A stretch of 64,000 nt of DNA from an uncultured SAR86 cluster bacterium (lineage in GTDB: Bacteria > Pseudomonadota > Gammaproteobacteria > Magnimaribacterales > D2472), in the NCBI GenBank assembly GCA_902623535.1, contig CACNUA010000001.1:109711-173710 (forward strand). Direction: 5' to 3'. Below the pieces are notes generated by a model. The model did no database searches and was not told where the DNA came from. It saw nothing but the letters and a program-made list of their open reading frames with translations. Positions 10,501 to 21,071 of this stretch are shown piece by piece (the stretch's first letter is position 1; each line of letters starts with the position of its first letter). The translations under genes and the position numbers were made by a program.

Positions 10501-10794
10501 ATGCCGATTTATGAATATAAATGTTCAAATTGTTCACATGAATTTGAAAAGATTCAAAAAATAAGCGAAGAACCAATTAAGAAATGTCCTGAGTGCAATA
10601 AAAAGTCAGTTTCAAAGCTTATTTCAGCTCCTTCATTCAGATTAAAAGGCTCTGGTTGGTATGAAACTGATTTTAAAACAGGTGACAAAAAGAATATAGT
10701 AGAATCAAGTACTGAGAATAAAAAAGACTCTGCTGCAAAGGAAACAAAAAAAGATACTAAAACGGTACCCTCTAAATCTAAAAAGGCAAATTAA
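10501..10794 (+). CDS. FmdB-family zinc ribbon protein
   Basis: [19 protein letters not shown]...[18 protein letters not shown]. Confidence 0.92.
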   Translation: MPIYEYKCSNCSHEFEKIQKISEEPIKKCPECNKKSVSKLISAPSFRLKGSGWYETDFKTGDKKNIVESSTENKKDSAAKETKKDTKTVPSKSKKAN

Positions 10795-10795
10795 A

Positions 10796-12556
10796 ATGAG
10801 AACTCACTACTGCGGTCAGATTGACTCAACATTAGAAGAAACTGATGTTGAAATATCAGGATGGGTTCACAAAAGAAGGGATCATGGTGGAGTAATTTTC
10901 ATCGATCTTCGTGATATCAAAGGCATTGTTCAAGTTGTAGTTAATCCAACAGAAGAATCTGCATTCAAAGCAGCTGAAAAGTGTAGAAGTGAATATGTAC
11001 TAAAAGTTTTAGGAAATGTTAAGAAGAGATCGCCAGAAACTATCAATCCAAACATGCACACTGGAGAAGTTGAAGTTATTGCCAGCTCACTAGAAATTCT
11101 AAGTGAAGCAAAGACTCCAGTATTCCCTTTGGATGATTATCAGGAAGTTGGAGAGGAGGTGAGGCTTAAAAACAGGGTCCTTGATCTAAGAAGGCCAGAA
11201 ATAAATACACGAATATTGTCGCGTTCAAAAATTTCATCTTCAATTAGGCAATTCCTTGAAGATCAAAATTTTAATGAGATTGAAACCCCAATATTAACAA
11301 AGGCTACACCTGAGGGAGCAAGAGATTATGTTGTCCCTAGTCGAGTCAATCATGGATCTTTTTATGCTCTTCCTCAATCACCACAGTTGTTTAAGCAACT
11401 ATTGATGATGGGTGGTCTCGATAAATATTATCAAATAGCAAGATGTTTTAGGGATGAAGATCTTAGAGCGGATAGACAACCCGAATTTACTCAAATTGAT
11501 ATTGAAGCTTCATTTATTAGTGAAGATGAAATTATTGAACTATCTTCAGGTCTTATCAATCTCCTTCTTAGTCAATTTACAGATTATCAAGAAGCTAAAA
11601 TTCCTTCCATGACTTATGAAAAGAGCATGGAGCTTTATGGTTGTGACAAACCTGATCTTAGGATTCCATTGAAGCTTATTAACATAGCTGAAATTGTAGT
11701 AAATGAAGAATTCAAAGTTTTTGCTGACCCAGCTAAAGATAAAGGATCGCGCATTGTTGCTTTAAATATTCCAAATGGTGCTTCATTGTCAAGAGCTCAA
11801 ATAGATAACTACACAAAGTTTGTTGCAAAATTGGGCGCTAAGGGATTGGCTTACATTAAAGTTAATTCTAAGAAAATTGACGACATGCAGTCACCCATAT
11901 TGAAGTTTTTATCAGACGAGGCGATCACAAATATTGTTGAAAAAGTTAGGTCTGAAGCTGGAGATTTAATTTTCTTCGGTGCTGGCCCAAAAGATGTAGT
12001 TAATCTTTCTATGAGCTCATTAATAAAAGAGCTGGGTCAGGACCTAGATTTATACACCTCAAAATGGGCTCCATTGTGGGTAAAGGATTTTCCAATGTTT
12101 GAAAGAAATAAGGATGGCAATCTAACTTCATTACATCATCCTTTCACACTTCCCAAGTGTGATGTTCAGGAACTTATTGAGGATCCTGAAAAGGCGCATG
12201 CCTATGCTTACGACATAGTATTAAATGGCTACGAAATAGGTGGAGGATCACTAAGGGTATATTCAAGTAATATGCAAAGCGCAATTTTTGAAATATTAAA
12301 CATTTCAAAAGACGAAGCGAAACAAAAATTTGGATTCTTAATCGATGCATTGGAGTCAGGGTGTCCGCCTCATGGTGGAATAGCATTTGGCCTTGATAGA
12401 ATAGTCATGTTATTAACTGGAACCACCAACATCAGAGATGTTATTGCGTTCCCTAAAACCCAAACTGCAACTTGTATGCTTACTGATGCTCCAGGAGCTA
12501 TTTCAGCAGAACAATTGAAAGAATTAGCCATAAAGCCTTTGGCTAGAAAGGAGTAA
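10796..12556 (+). CDS. aspS: aspartyl-tRNA synthetase
   Basis: [56 protein letters not shown]. Confidence 0.97.
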   Translation: MRTHYCGQIDSTLEETDVEISGWVHKRRDHGGVIFIDLRDIKGIVQVVVNPTEESAFKAAEKCRSEYVLKVLGNVKKRSPETINPNMHTGEVEVIASSLEILSEAKTPVFPLDDYQEVGEEVRLKNRVLDLRRPEINTRILSRSKISSSIRQFLEDQNFNEIETPILTKATPEGARDYVVPSRVNHGSFYALPQSPQLFKQLLMMGGLDKYYQIARCFRDEDLRADRQPEFTQIDIEASFISEDEIIELSSGLINLLLSQFTDYQEAKIPSMTYEKSMELYGCDKPDLRIPLKLINIAEIVVNEEFKVFADPAKDKGSRIVALNIPNGASLSRAQIDNYTKFVAKLGAKGLAYIKVNSKKIDDMQSPILKFLSDEAITNIVEKVRSEAGDLIFFGAGPKDVVNLSMSSLIKELGQDLDLYTSKWAPLWVKDFPMFERNKDGNLTSLHHPFTLPKCDVQELIEDPEKAHAYAYDIVLNGYEIGGGSLRVYSSNMQSAIFEILNISKDEAKQKFGFLIDALESGCPPHGGIAFGLDRIVMLLTGTTNIRDVIAFPKTQTATCMLTDAPGAISAEQLKELAIKPLARKE

Positions 12557-12559
12557 ACT

Positions 12560-13297
12560 GTGGCAGGTCATTCTAAGTGGGCAAATATCAAGCATAGAAA
12601 AGCTAGACAGGATGCTAAAAGAGGCAAGATTTATACTAAATTAATACGTGAAATCACTGTAGCTGCAAAAGGAGGACCAGACCCTGCAGATAATCCAAGA
12701 CTGAGATTAGCCTTGGATAAAGCTACAAGTGAAAATATGCCCAAAGATACTATTAATCGTGCAATTCAAAGAGGCTCTGGTACCGGAGATTCTGCTAATC
12801 TTGAAGAAGTAACATATGAGGGATATGGACCTAATGGAGTAGCTATTTTGGTTGAGACTATGACAGATAACAGGAATAGGACAGTAGCTGATATAAGGCA
12901 TGCATTTACCAAATTTGGGGGAAACCTTGGAACAGATGGATCAGTGGCCTATCTTTTTAACAAGATAGGTTATATTTTTATTTCCTCTCAAGCTAATGAA
13001 GATGAGCTCTTTGATTTTGTTATCGAGGAAGGTGCAGATGATATAGAAAATACCGACGATCAGTTCATAATCTCATGTTCAGCAAATATATTTAGTGATC
13101 TTGTCGAAAAAGTTAAGTCAAATGGGTACGAAGTTATAAATGCAGAACTTTCAATGAAAGCAGAAACAACCATACCGCTAGATCAAGAGACCTCTGAAAA
13201 AGTGATCAAAATACTAGACTTCATGGATGATATAGACGACGTACAAGAAGTTCACACAAATGCTGAATTTTCAGATGAGTTGGAATTAGGAGTTTAG
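12560..13297 (+). CDS. yebC: YebC/PmpR family protein (GTG start)
   Basis: MAGHSKWANIKHRKARQDAKRGKIYTKL. Confidence 0.95.
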   Translation: MAGHSKWANIKHRKARQDAKRGKIYTKLIREITVAAKGGPDPADNPRLRLALDKATSENMPKDTINRAIQRGSGTGDSANLEEVTYEGYGPNGVAILVETMTDNRNRTVADIRHAFTKFGGNLGTDGSVAYLFNKIGYIFISSQANEDELFDFVIEEGADDIENTDDQFIISCSANIFSDLVEKVKSNGYEVINAELSMKAETTIPLDQETSEKVIKILDFMDDIDDVQEVHTNAEFSDELELGV

Positions 13298-13298
13298 T

Positions 13299-13724
13299 TT
13301 GGCAATCAACTCAAGAACGAAGGGAGCTAATTTTGAGAGAGAAATTGGTAATTTACTTCAGGAAAAACTTAGTCTCACGAACCCAGTAAAAAGAATTTTA
13401 GAGCAAACGAGGACAAAGGAGCTACCCGATTTAAAAATGGGTAGATGGTGCATTGAATGTAAAAGATATGGGCCTGGAAGCGATCCTCTTGATGAATGGT
13501 GGGATCAAGTAATTGCCTCTTCGGGACCTAGTGGATTACCCGCACTTATATATAAATTCAATCGCAAGCCTATAAAAGTAAGATTACTTGGAGACAGTAT
13601 TTCAGACGAACTTATAGGATCAGGAATACTAATTGACATTTCATTTGATGATTTCATAGAACTTTTACGATTAAGATTCCAAAAAGATATAGATTTTCAT
13701 AATCAACAAGATGAAGTGCAATGA
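13299..13724 (+). CDS. small PD-(D/E)xK nuclease-like protein (Holliday junction resolvase-like)
   Basis: TKGANFEREIGNLLQ (E13/E15), PD44-x8-E53-C-K55; TTG start; located between yebC and ybgC. Confidence 0.7.
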   Translation: MAINSRTKGANFEREIGNLLQEKLSLTNPVKRILEQTRTKELPDLKMGRWCIECKRYGPGSDPLDEWWDQVIASSGPSGLPALIYKFNRKPIKVRLLGDSISDELIGSGILIDISFDDFIELLRLRFQKDIDFHNQQDEVQ

Positions 13725-14106
13725 CTTTAGTTTAAAAGTTTTTGTTGAGGACACTGATTTCCAAGGGTTTGTCTATCATGCTAATTACTTAAAGTATCTT
13801 GAAAGAGCTCGAACTCAATTTTTAATAGATAATCAAATCTTTCAACTTAATGCAGATGGATTTTTTGTAATCAAGAATATTAATATTACTTATTCTTTTC
13901 CTGCTAGGTTGGAAGAAAATTTGTTAGTTAAAACTGATGTTCAGCTTAAGACAAAGGCAAGAATGATATTTAATCAAACTGTTGAAAATATTAATACAAA
14001 AAAAATTTGCTGTGAGGCTACTATTGAGGTCTGTTTTTTAGATAAGATAAGCTATAAACCAAAAGCTTTTAATAAAGGCTTGCTAGAATTAATTACACAT
14101 GAATGA
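13711..14106 (+). CDS. ybgC: Tol-Pal associated acyl-CoA thioesterase
   Basis: VEDTDFQGFVYHANYLKYLERAR hotdog 4HBT signature; directly upstream of tolQ. Confidence 0.92.
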   Translation: MKCNDFSLKVFVEDTDFQGFVYHANYLKYLERARTQFLIDNQIFQLNADGFFVIKNINITYSFPARLEENLLVKTDVQLKTKARMIFNQTVENINTKKICCEATIEVCFLDKISYKPKAFNKGLLELITHE

Positions 14107-14764
14107 ATTATCTCTCCTTGAACTTTTTGCTCAAGCAACCTTAATTGTAAAAATAGTAGTAGTTATATTAATTATTGCATCAATAATTACTTGGCTAATC
14201 ATTGTTGAGCGATACCTTCATTTTCAAGAAGCTGAAGAATTTAATAACGAATTTGAGACATTATTTTGGAATACAAAAGATCTTCAAAAGTTATTTAAAA
14301 GCTGCAGCTCAAAAGATGCATCTGAGATGATTGGACTTGAAAGAGTATTTTATTACTCTTATAAGGAAAATATTAAACTTAAAGATCTTAAAATAGACTC
14401 ACAAACAAAATCTGAAAATATCAGTCGATCTATTAGAATTGCCATTTCAAAAGAGGAAGGTGTTCATACGAAACATCTTCAATATTTAGCAAATGTTGGA
14501 TCCGTGAGTCCATATATCGGACTTTTTGGAACAGTGATCGGAATTGTTAATGCATTTCAGGGTTTATCCGATGCAACCCAAGCTACTATTAATGCTGTGG
14601 CGCCTGGTATATCCGAGGCATTAATTGCAACAGCCCTTGGACTATTTGCGGCTATACCCGCTGTTCTTGCTTTTAATAAATTCACTGTTTCAACCGAAGC
14701 ACAGATTAAGTCTTTATCAGTTTTTGGTGAAGAGTTAGTAAGTATATTTTCATATTCAAAATAA
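14099..14764 (+). CDS. tolQ: TolQ proton channel subunit
   Basis: GSVSPYIGLFGTVIGIVNAFQGLSDATQATINAVAPGISEALIATALGLFAAIPAV. Confidence 0.96.
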   Translation: MNELSLLELFAQATLIVKIVVVILIIASIITWLIIVERYLHFQEAEEFNNEFETLFWNTKDLQKLFKSCSSKDASEMIGLERVFYYSYKENIKLKDLKIDSQTKSENISRSIRIAISKEEGVHTKHLQYLANVGSVSPYIGLFGTVIGIVNAFQGLSDATQATINAVAPGISEALIATALGLFAAIPAVLAFNKFTVSTEAQIKSLSVFGEELVSIFSYSK

Positions 14765-14770
14765 ATTCCA

Positions 14771-15193
14771 TTGATCTATCAGCCTTCAAATCAAAAAAAA
14801 TTAGCAGCAGAAATTAATGTTGTTCCTTATATAGATGTGATGCTGGTCTTGCTAATTATTTTCATGATTCTTTCACCTCTACTCATTCAAGGAGTTGATG
14901 TAGATTTACCCCAAACAGACACAACAAAGATGTCTATAGAAAGTGAGCCTATGGTTATATCAATAAATGATGAAGGGAATTACTTTTTAAATTTAGGCGA
15001 TGAATCGATTTCGATATCACTTGCAGAACTAAAATCAAAGGTTCAAGTGATATATAGTGCAAATCCTGATATAGAGGTTGTTATTCAGAGTGATGCGTCA
15101 ACCCCATTTGATTTTGTTGCAAAGGCTCTTGCGTCAATTCAAGCGATAGGTGTTGAAAGCGTTGGCATAATAACCACAGGATATGAAAGCTAG
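14771..15193 (+). CDS. tolR: TolR (ExbD family; TTG start)
   Basis: EINVVPYIDVMLVLLIIFMILSPLLIQGVDVDLP. Confidence 0.95.
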   Translation: MIYQPSNQKKLAAEINVVPYIDVMLVLLIIFMILSPLLIQGVDVDLPQTDTTKMSIESEPMVISINDEGNYFLNLGDESISISLAELKSKVQVIYSANPDIEVVIQSDASTPFDFVAKALASIQAIGVESVGIITTGYES

Positions 15194-15800
15194 AATCAGA
15201 TACCTGAATGCAGCACTAGTAACTTTTTTGATGCATGGATCTATTATTACTTATTTATTTTATTCTGCTGCTCTATCTCCAAGTTATGAGTTAATCACTA
15301 AACCTGTCATGGTTAAATTAAGCTTTGATATACCCCAAAATAAACAACGCAATACCAATGCTCCTGTTAACAAAACAAATACACAAACCATTAAATCAAA
15401 GCCTATTGTTACAGCTCCCTCAAGAATCCAAGCCCCAGAAATTACTAGAACTTCAATCAATGAATTAATTAATCAAGAAAGAGATTTTCTTGAGGTTGAA
15501 AGTGCTTCCATTCAACAGAAATATGCATCCATGGTAATCCTTATGATTGAAAATGCATGGATAAAACCAAGAAATATTCCTAAAGATTTAAGTGCAGGAT
15601 TGAGACTAATTGTAAATAAATCAGGCAGAATTCTTCAATCTGAATTAGTAAGAAGCAGTGGTAATTTGCGTTTTGATAATTCTGCACTTCAGGCAGTTTC
15701 TAGAACAGATTCATTTTATTTTTATGATGAAATTCCAGATGAAATTTATAAAGAAAGCTTTAGAATTATTAATCTAAAATTTAATCCTGGTAATGACTAA
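15183..15800 (+). CDS. tolA: TolA-like protein with TonB-like C-terminal domain (short)
   Basis: N-terminal TM, Pro/Asn/Thr linker, C-terminal domain WIKPRNIPKDLSAGLRLIVNKSGRILQSELVRSSGN; lies between tolR and tolB. Confidence 0.8.
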   Translation: MKARIRYLNAALVTFLMHGSIITYLFYSAALSPSYELITKPVMVKLSFDIPQNKQRNTNAPVNKTNTQTIKSKPIVTAPSRIQAPEITRTSINELINQERDFLEVESASIQQKYASMVILMIENAWIKPRNIPKDLSAGLRLIVNKSGRILQSELVRSSGNLRFDNSALQAVSRTDSFYFYDEIPDEIYKESFRIINLKFNPGND

Positions 15801-17076
15801 AAGTTTTATTTCTATTTGTATCTTCTTTTCGATTTTTAGTTCAGCTGAGCTTCTTCTAGAAATAACTCAAGGATCTGATAATCCTATCAATCTTGGGATC
15901 TATGAAATATCTAATCAAGACAAGGAGCACTCACTTATTAAAAATATAATTCAAAATGACTTAATTCGGACTGGAGAGATTAAATTTATTGAAGGGATTG
16001 ATATTGTTCCTCTTCCTGAAAATGAAGAAGAATTTAATTACAGTGGGTGGAAACTATTAGGTCTTGATTATGTTGTTATTCCAAGCATCAAGAGCTCAGA
16101 TAAAAATTCTATTGAATATCGATACCGAGTTTTTGATGTATCTAGAAAAAGAGAAGTGCGATCTTCAACTGTTTTTGGATTATCTTCAAACTTAAGACAA
16201 GTCAGTCATTACGCAAGCGACGGAATTTATGAAGCCATTACTGGAATTGAAGGAGTTGCATCGACAAAGTTGCTTTACGTAAATGAGATTTCATTAAAGA
16301 ATGAAAAATCATATAGGCTAATGGTTTCAGATGTTGATGGTTATAACGAAAGAACCTTATTGAAGAGCCCTGAACCAATAATTTCACCTGCATGGTCCCC
16401 CAAGGGAGATATGGTTGCTTATGTTTCTTTTGAAACAGGAATTGCAAATGTTTATATCCAAGATCTAGCAACCGGAGATCGTGAATCCGTCCTTGAGCAA
16501 AATACCCAAATAAGTTCCCCTGCCTGGTCACCTGATGGTAAGTATTTATCCCTTACACTTTATCAAGATGGTAATGCTGAAATTTATCTTCTGAGACTAC
16601 GAGATAAAACATTAACCAGACTAACCAATCATTATTCAATTGATACTGAAGCAATATGGTCTCCAAGAGGAAATAAAATATTATTTACATCGGGCAGGTC
16701 TGGTTCACCTCAACTATATGAAATTAGTTTGAGAGGCTTACGTTCAAAACCAAAAAGAATTACATTTGAGGGTACATATAATGCAAAAGGCTTATATCTG
16801 CCTGATGCAAATGGAAATATTTTTGTACACAGGGCTAAATCAGGCAGTTTTCACATAGCATTAAAATATAAAAGAGAAAATTTTATAAGAATCTTGACCG
16901 AAGCTAGATTAGATGAGTCACCCAGTGTTGCTCCTAATGGAAATATGGTAGTCTATGCGATATCAGATGATAATAAAGCTAAGTTGGCAATACTTAGTTT
17001 AAACGGTGCTAGATTTGTGCTCCCTTCATCTCAAGGAGTTGTAAGAGAGCCGGCTTGGTCCGGATTTGTAAGATAA
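15793..17076 (+). CDS. tolB: Tol-Pal translocation protein TolB
   Basis: Signal peptide and beta-propeller repeats SPAWSPKGDMVAYVS, SSPAWSPDGKYLSLT, SPRGNKILFTSGRSG. Confidence 0.95.
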   Translation: MTKSFISICIFFSIFSSAELLLEITQGSDNPINLGIYEISNQDKEHSLIKNIIQNDLIRTGEIKFIEGIDIVPLPENEEEFNYSGWKLLGLDYVVIPSIKSSDKNSIEYRYRVFDVSRKREVRSSTVFGLSSNLRQVSHYASDGIYEAITGIEGVASTKLLYVNEISLKNEKSYRLMVSDVDGYNERTLLKSPEPIISPAWSPKGDMVAYVSFETGIANVYIQDLATGDRESVLEQNTQISSPAWSPDGKYLSLTLYQDGNAEIYLLRLRDKTLTRLTNHYSIDTEAIWSPRGNKILFTSGRSGSPQLYEISLRGLRSKPKRITFEGTYNAKGLYLPDANGNIFVHRAKSGSFHIALKYKRENFIRILTEARLDESPSVAPNGNMVVYAISDDNKAKLAILSLNGARFVLPSSQGVVREPAWSGFVR

Positions 17077-17087
17077 CTGGAGAAAAA

Positions 17088-17576
17088 ATGGTAATTACAC
17101 TAAATAAGCAAATAATTTCAAAACTAATTTTACTTACTATGGTTATAGCGGCCGCTTCATGTAGTTCTGTAAGAGTAACTAATGAATCTGTTGTTGAAGA
17201 AGGTGTAAGAGGGGTTACAATTTCTAAAAAAGCTCCTGAAACCCAAGCAATTCTTGCAAACGCAACTGTTTATTTTGAGTATGATTCTTCAAGATTAACC
17301 AGTAAATCAATTCAAACTCTTAAAGGTTTAATCTCAGTGCTAGAAAACAATAGGAATTTAGATATAGTCCTTGAGGGACATGCTGATGAGAGGGGTACCA
17401 GGGAATACAACCTTGCCTTAGGTCAAAGAAGAGCAGAGTCTGTTGCAGCTTATTTGTTATCTAACGGAGTAAGCAGAAATCAGTTAAAAACAATTAGCTA
17501 TGGTGAAGAGAGACCTGCAGCACTGGGCTCAAATAATGCGTCTTGGGCTAAAAATAGACGCGTCGAAATTAAATAG
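17088..17576 (+). CDS. pal: peptidoglycan-associated lipoprotein Pal
   Basis: Lipobox-like IAAASCSS; OmpA domain LEGHADERGTREYNLALGQRRAESVAAYL; start chosen at ATG 17088 over 17055. Confidence 0.93.
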   Translation: MVITLNKQIISKLILLTMVIAAASCSSVRVTNESVVEEGVRGVTISKKAPETQAILANATVYFEYDSSRLTSKSIQTLKGLISVLENNRNLDIVLEGHADERGTREYNLALGQRRAESVAAYLLSNGVSRNQLKTISYGEERPAALGSNNASWAKNRRVEIK

Positions 17577-17584
17577 TTTTTAGA

Positions 17585-18211
17585 TTGCATAGATTTCTTC
17601 TAAGCTTTTCATTGCTATTGAGTGGATTATTGGTCTCTCAAGATCAAACTGCAGATGATATTTTATTTCTCAAAATACAAGAACTGGAGGAGGAAATTGC
17701 ATTTTTGCGTTCTGAACTAGAATCTCAAGCTTATTTATTAGAGAAACTTCAAAACGAAGACCCAGATAATACAGAACAAAGTTCATCCAATGACAATGAT
17801 TCCCAGGCGTTTAGATTTGAAGGTATAAATGATGATGAAACTATAGATGAGCTTTATCAGAAAGGGATAAACTCTCTAAATCTTAATGAATTAGATGCTG
17901 CTGAAGAGGCATTTTCAAAGCTAGTTGAAAATTATTCTGATGAAGAAAAGCTTCCATTAAGCCTTTTTTGGTTAGGTGAGATTTCATTAATCTCATTGAA
18001 ATATGAAAACTCTAAAGATTATTTCTTGAGTTTAGTTAGCCAGTTTCCCAATCACTGGAGATCCCCTCTTGCTCACAAGAAGATTGGAGATGTTTATCTT
18101 TCACAAGGTCTTAATGATGAGGCAAAAGAAAAATACCAATATGTTGCAAATACATTCCCAGAAAATACTGCTGCATCTTTAGCCTTGCAGATCTTGGAAA
18201 ATATGGAATAA
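17585..18211 (+). CDS. cpoB: CpoB/YbgF-type TPR protein (TTG start)
   Basis: Signal peptide, coiled coil, TPRs; directly downstream of pal. Confidence 0.82.
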   Translation: MHRFLLSFSLLLSGLLVSQDQTADDILFLKIQELEEEIAFLRSELESQAYLLEKLQNEDPDNTEQSSSNDNDSQAFRFEGINDDETIDELYQKGINSLNLNELDAAEEAFSKLVENYSDEEKLPLSLFWLGEISLISLKYENSKDYFLSLVSQFPNHWRSPLAHKKIGDVYLSQGLNDEAKEKYQYVANTFPENTAASLALQILENME

Positions 18212-18239
18212 TCGCATCTTTTATTCTATGAAAACATAT

Positions 18240-18315
18240 GGGTCGCTAGCTCAGTTGGTAGAGCAGTTGGCTTTTAACCAATTGGTCACAGGTTCGAATC
18301 CTGTGCGACCCACCA
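18240..18315 (+). tRNA. tRNA-Lys (anticodon TTT)
   Basis: Acceptor GGGTCGC/GCGACCC, anticodon loop CTTTTAA (TTT at 18273-18275), GGTTCGAATCC T arm, encoded CCA. Confidence 0.97.
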
Positions 18316-18347
18316 TCATTTTTAGTCTAAGTTAATTAATTAGATTT

Positions 18348-19577
18348 ATGGACTTCTCAAAAGAAAAAATTTTTTCAGGGTTTACTCTAAAAGCAATCCT
18401 AGCTGCGGTTTTCTTCTTTCTAGTTTTATTTTCCTGGTACACGTTGAGGCCAATTAGAAATGAAATGGCAGTGCAGAATGAGGAAATACTTCCATGGTTG
18501 CTCGGAGTAGGGGCCATGGTGATGTTATTGCTGAATCCAATCTACTCATGGATTGCATCAAACAGTAATCTAAAAAAAGTACTAAGCTTTAGTTACCTTT
18601 TTTTTATTTCAAATATTATTCTTTTTATTTTTGCTTGGTCTTTTTTGGGATTAAAAGAATCTGTTTGGGTTTCAAGAGTCTTTTACGTATGGGCGAATGT
18701 ATACTCTTTTTTTGTAGTTTCAATTTTTTGGGTTGTTGTTATAAATCTTTTCCGAGGAGTTGATAGGGCCTCATATGGAATTATATCTGCTGGTGGTTCA
18801 ATAGGAGCTTTTTTAGGAGCGACTGTTTCGGGACTTCTTTCAAATACATTCACTGAATGGGGCATGATATTTTATGGTTTGATTTCTGCGTCCTTGCTTC
18901 TAACGGCAATGTTTGTAGGTATCTACATTATTAATATTTCTTCAAATGAAAACGTTAATGATACTGCTGGAGGAAAAAGTTTTGACGGAATAAAGAATGT
19001 AATTACCGATACTCAATTAAGATCAATAGCTATTTATATGTACCTCTGGACTGCTCTTATGACGGTTCATTGGGTTACATCTATTTCGATTATTGGTGAT
19101 TGGACTTCGGATAGCGCTCAAAGAATCTCATTTTTTTCTCAAGTTGAGCAGGTCGTTATTCCTTTGACTTTAATTACACAACTATTTTTAGTTAACTGGT
19201 TTGTTAATTTTTTTGGATCACAAAGGATATTAATCAGTTATGGATTTATATTTTTGATAGCTTTTATAGGGTATTTTTTGTATCCAAACATTGTATGGGT
19301 GGCAATCGTTACAGTTTTCTTGAGATGGTTTGAGTATGGTTTAAATAAACCAACTCGTGAAATAGTTTTTAGTAAGCTTGCAAGAAATGATAGGTTTAAA
19401 TCAACAGTACTTGTAGACACATTTATGGTGAGAATAGGGGATTTCTCTGGGTCAGGCTTTATTGCACTGAATAAGTTTTTAGGAGTTGCTTCTTCCCAAA
19501 TTCCTTTGCTTGCAGTTCCATTTGCTGGGTTTCTTTCTTATTTTGGGATGAGGTTTGACTCGAAGACTCAAGATTGA
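18348..19577 (+). CDS. multi-TM MFS-like transporter resembling bacterial ATP/ADP (NTP/NDP) translocase-like proteins
   Basis: About 12 hydrophobic segments; SWYTLRPIRNEMAV N-terminus and SAGGSIGAFLGATVSG. Confidence 0.6.
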   Translation: MDFSKEKIFSGFTLKAILAAVFFFLVLFSWYTLRPIRNEMAVQNEEILPWLLGVGAMVMLLLNPIYSWIASNSNLKKVLSFSYLFFISNIILFIFAWSFLGLKESVWVSRVFYVWANVYSFFVVSIFWVVVINLFRGVDRASYGIISAGGSIGAFLGATVSGLLSNTFTEWGMIFYGLISASLLLTAMFVGIYIINISSNENVNDTAGGKSFDGIKNVITDTQLRSIAIYMYLWTALMTVHWVTSISIIGDWTSDSAQRISFFSQVEQVVIPLTLITQLFLVNWFVNFFGSQRILISYGFIFLIAFIGYFLYPNIVWVAIVTVFLRWFEYGLNKPTREIVFSKLARNDRFKSTVLVDTFMVRIGDFSGSGFIALNKFLGVASSQIPLLAVPFAGFLSYFGMRFDSKTQD

Positions 19578-21023
19578 CTATCTTCTTCGTTGAGTTTTCT
19601 TAATCTCATTAATTTTTGTCATTATGCTTTCAGTTACTTGAAAGTTATTTCTTACGAGTCTCAATGCAAATTGAAATTCATTCATTGCCTCTTGGTCTTT
19701 CCCAAGAAGAAGATAATATTCACCCCTACTCATGTGATAGCCTGTGATATTTTTTGCAGATCGCTGAATCTCTGATAAAAGAAGCCACAAATTTGGATTT
19801 TGATTTTTTTTAATTAATTGATCTCTGATGACCTGCTCTGCAAAAAGAAACTCACCTTTATTGGCAAGAACCCTTCCTTTTATTACCGAAGCAGGATAAT
19901 TATTTGGCGCAACTTTCAATATAGAGTTAACTAAATTTAAAGCCTCATCATAAGATTTAGCTTCAAAGAGAATTTCTGCTTTAATTGTTTGGAGAATTAA
20001 GTTTTTTGGAAAGTTTTCAATCAGTTTCGATAAAATTTCATTTGCCTCATCAAATTTTCTATTTTCGGTTAGGGCTGTTACTAATGAGATTGAATTTTGA
20101 ATTGTAGATTTGTTCTCGTTCTGACTTTTAAAATATGCCTCAGCATTTGCATTACGGTTAAAGTATTTAGCCTCAATTCTTCCTTTGATAAATTGATATT
20201 CCGGTGAGTTAGTTTTTCCACCATCTACTCCAACTTGATCAGCTGCATTAAATGCATCACTGATTCTTGAGGATGTTACAGGGTGTGTTAGTAAAAATTC
20301 AGGAGGGATATCACCAGAGAGGCGTCTGATTTGAGCCATATTTTCAAACATTTCTCCCATTGTTTTGGGGTCATATCCTGCATTTATAAGGTTATTAAAG
20401 CCAAATCTATCAGCTTCTCTCTCAAAAACACGACTATATCTTAATTGTTCCTGAGCAAGTGCCGCAGGGCCTGCTATGAATGCAGTAGGGTTATTAGAAA
20501 CAATTGCTAAAGCAATACTTGAAATTAAAACAAGTGCTGAAGCTAAGTTTGTATCTTGTCCCCTAAGGATACCTCTCGCAAAGTGTCGCTGACTTACATG
20601 AGCCAGTTCATGTGCTATAACAGATGCAAATTGACCTTCATTATCAGCATTAATGAATAAGCCTGCATTGACTCCAATGATGCCTCCTGGTGCTGCAAAA
20701 GCATTTAAAGATCTGTCATCAATTAGCACTAATTTAAAGTCTCTATCTTTAACTAAGGAGGTTTCAGAGATTCTATAAATTAGAAGCTCAGTATATTCTT
20801 GAATGAGAGGATCATTGATCATTGGAGCTTGGGCATAAACCTGTTTCAAGAATTGACTACCAATGGCTTTTTCTTGTTCTAGTGATACAACTCCGGAGAC
20901 TCTATCTCCAATCGCTGGGATATCCAGTTTTCCATCTTGAGCACTAATAGATAATGAAATTAGTGGAATTGCTAATACTATCAAAGCCCAAAGCTTTATT
21001 TTTTTCATCTGAATGGCTAACAT
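19578..21023 (-). CDS. bepA: M48 family periplasmic metalloprotease with TPR (BepA/YfgC-like)
   Basis: HELAHVSQRH zinc motif, signal peptide, FEREADRFG, C-terminal TPRs. Confidence 0.9.
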   Translation of the reverse strand: MLAIQMKKIKLWALIVLAIPLISLSISAQDGKLDIPAIGDRVSGVVSLEQEKAIGSQFLKQVYAQAPMINDPLIQEYTELLIYRISETSLVKDRDFKLVLIDDRSLNAFAAPGGIIGVNAGLFINADNEGQFASVIAHELAHVSQRHFARGILRGQDTNLASALVLISSIALAIVSNNPTAFIAGPAALAQEQLRYSRVFEREADRFGFNNLINAGYDPKTMGEMFENMAQIRRLSGDIPPEFLLTHPVTSSRISDAFNAADQVGVDGGKTNSPEYQFIKGRIEAKYFNRNANAEAYFKSQNENKSTIQNSISLVTALTENRKFDEANEILSKLIENFPKNLILQTIKAEILFEAKSYDEALNLVNSILKVAPNNYPASVIKGRVLANKGEFLFAEQVIRDQLIKKNQNPNLWLLLSEIQRSAKNITGYHMSRGEYYLLLGKDQEAMNEFQFALRLVRNNFQVTESIMTKINEIKKTQRRR

Positions 21024-21071
21024 CTCTCTTGTTTTTAAAATAATATGTTTATGACAGCATAAATTATAAGT

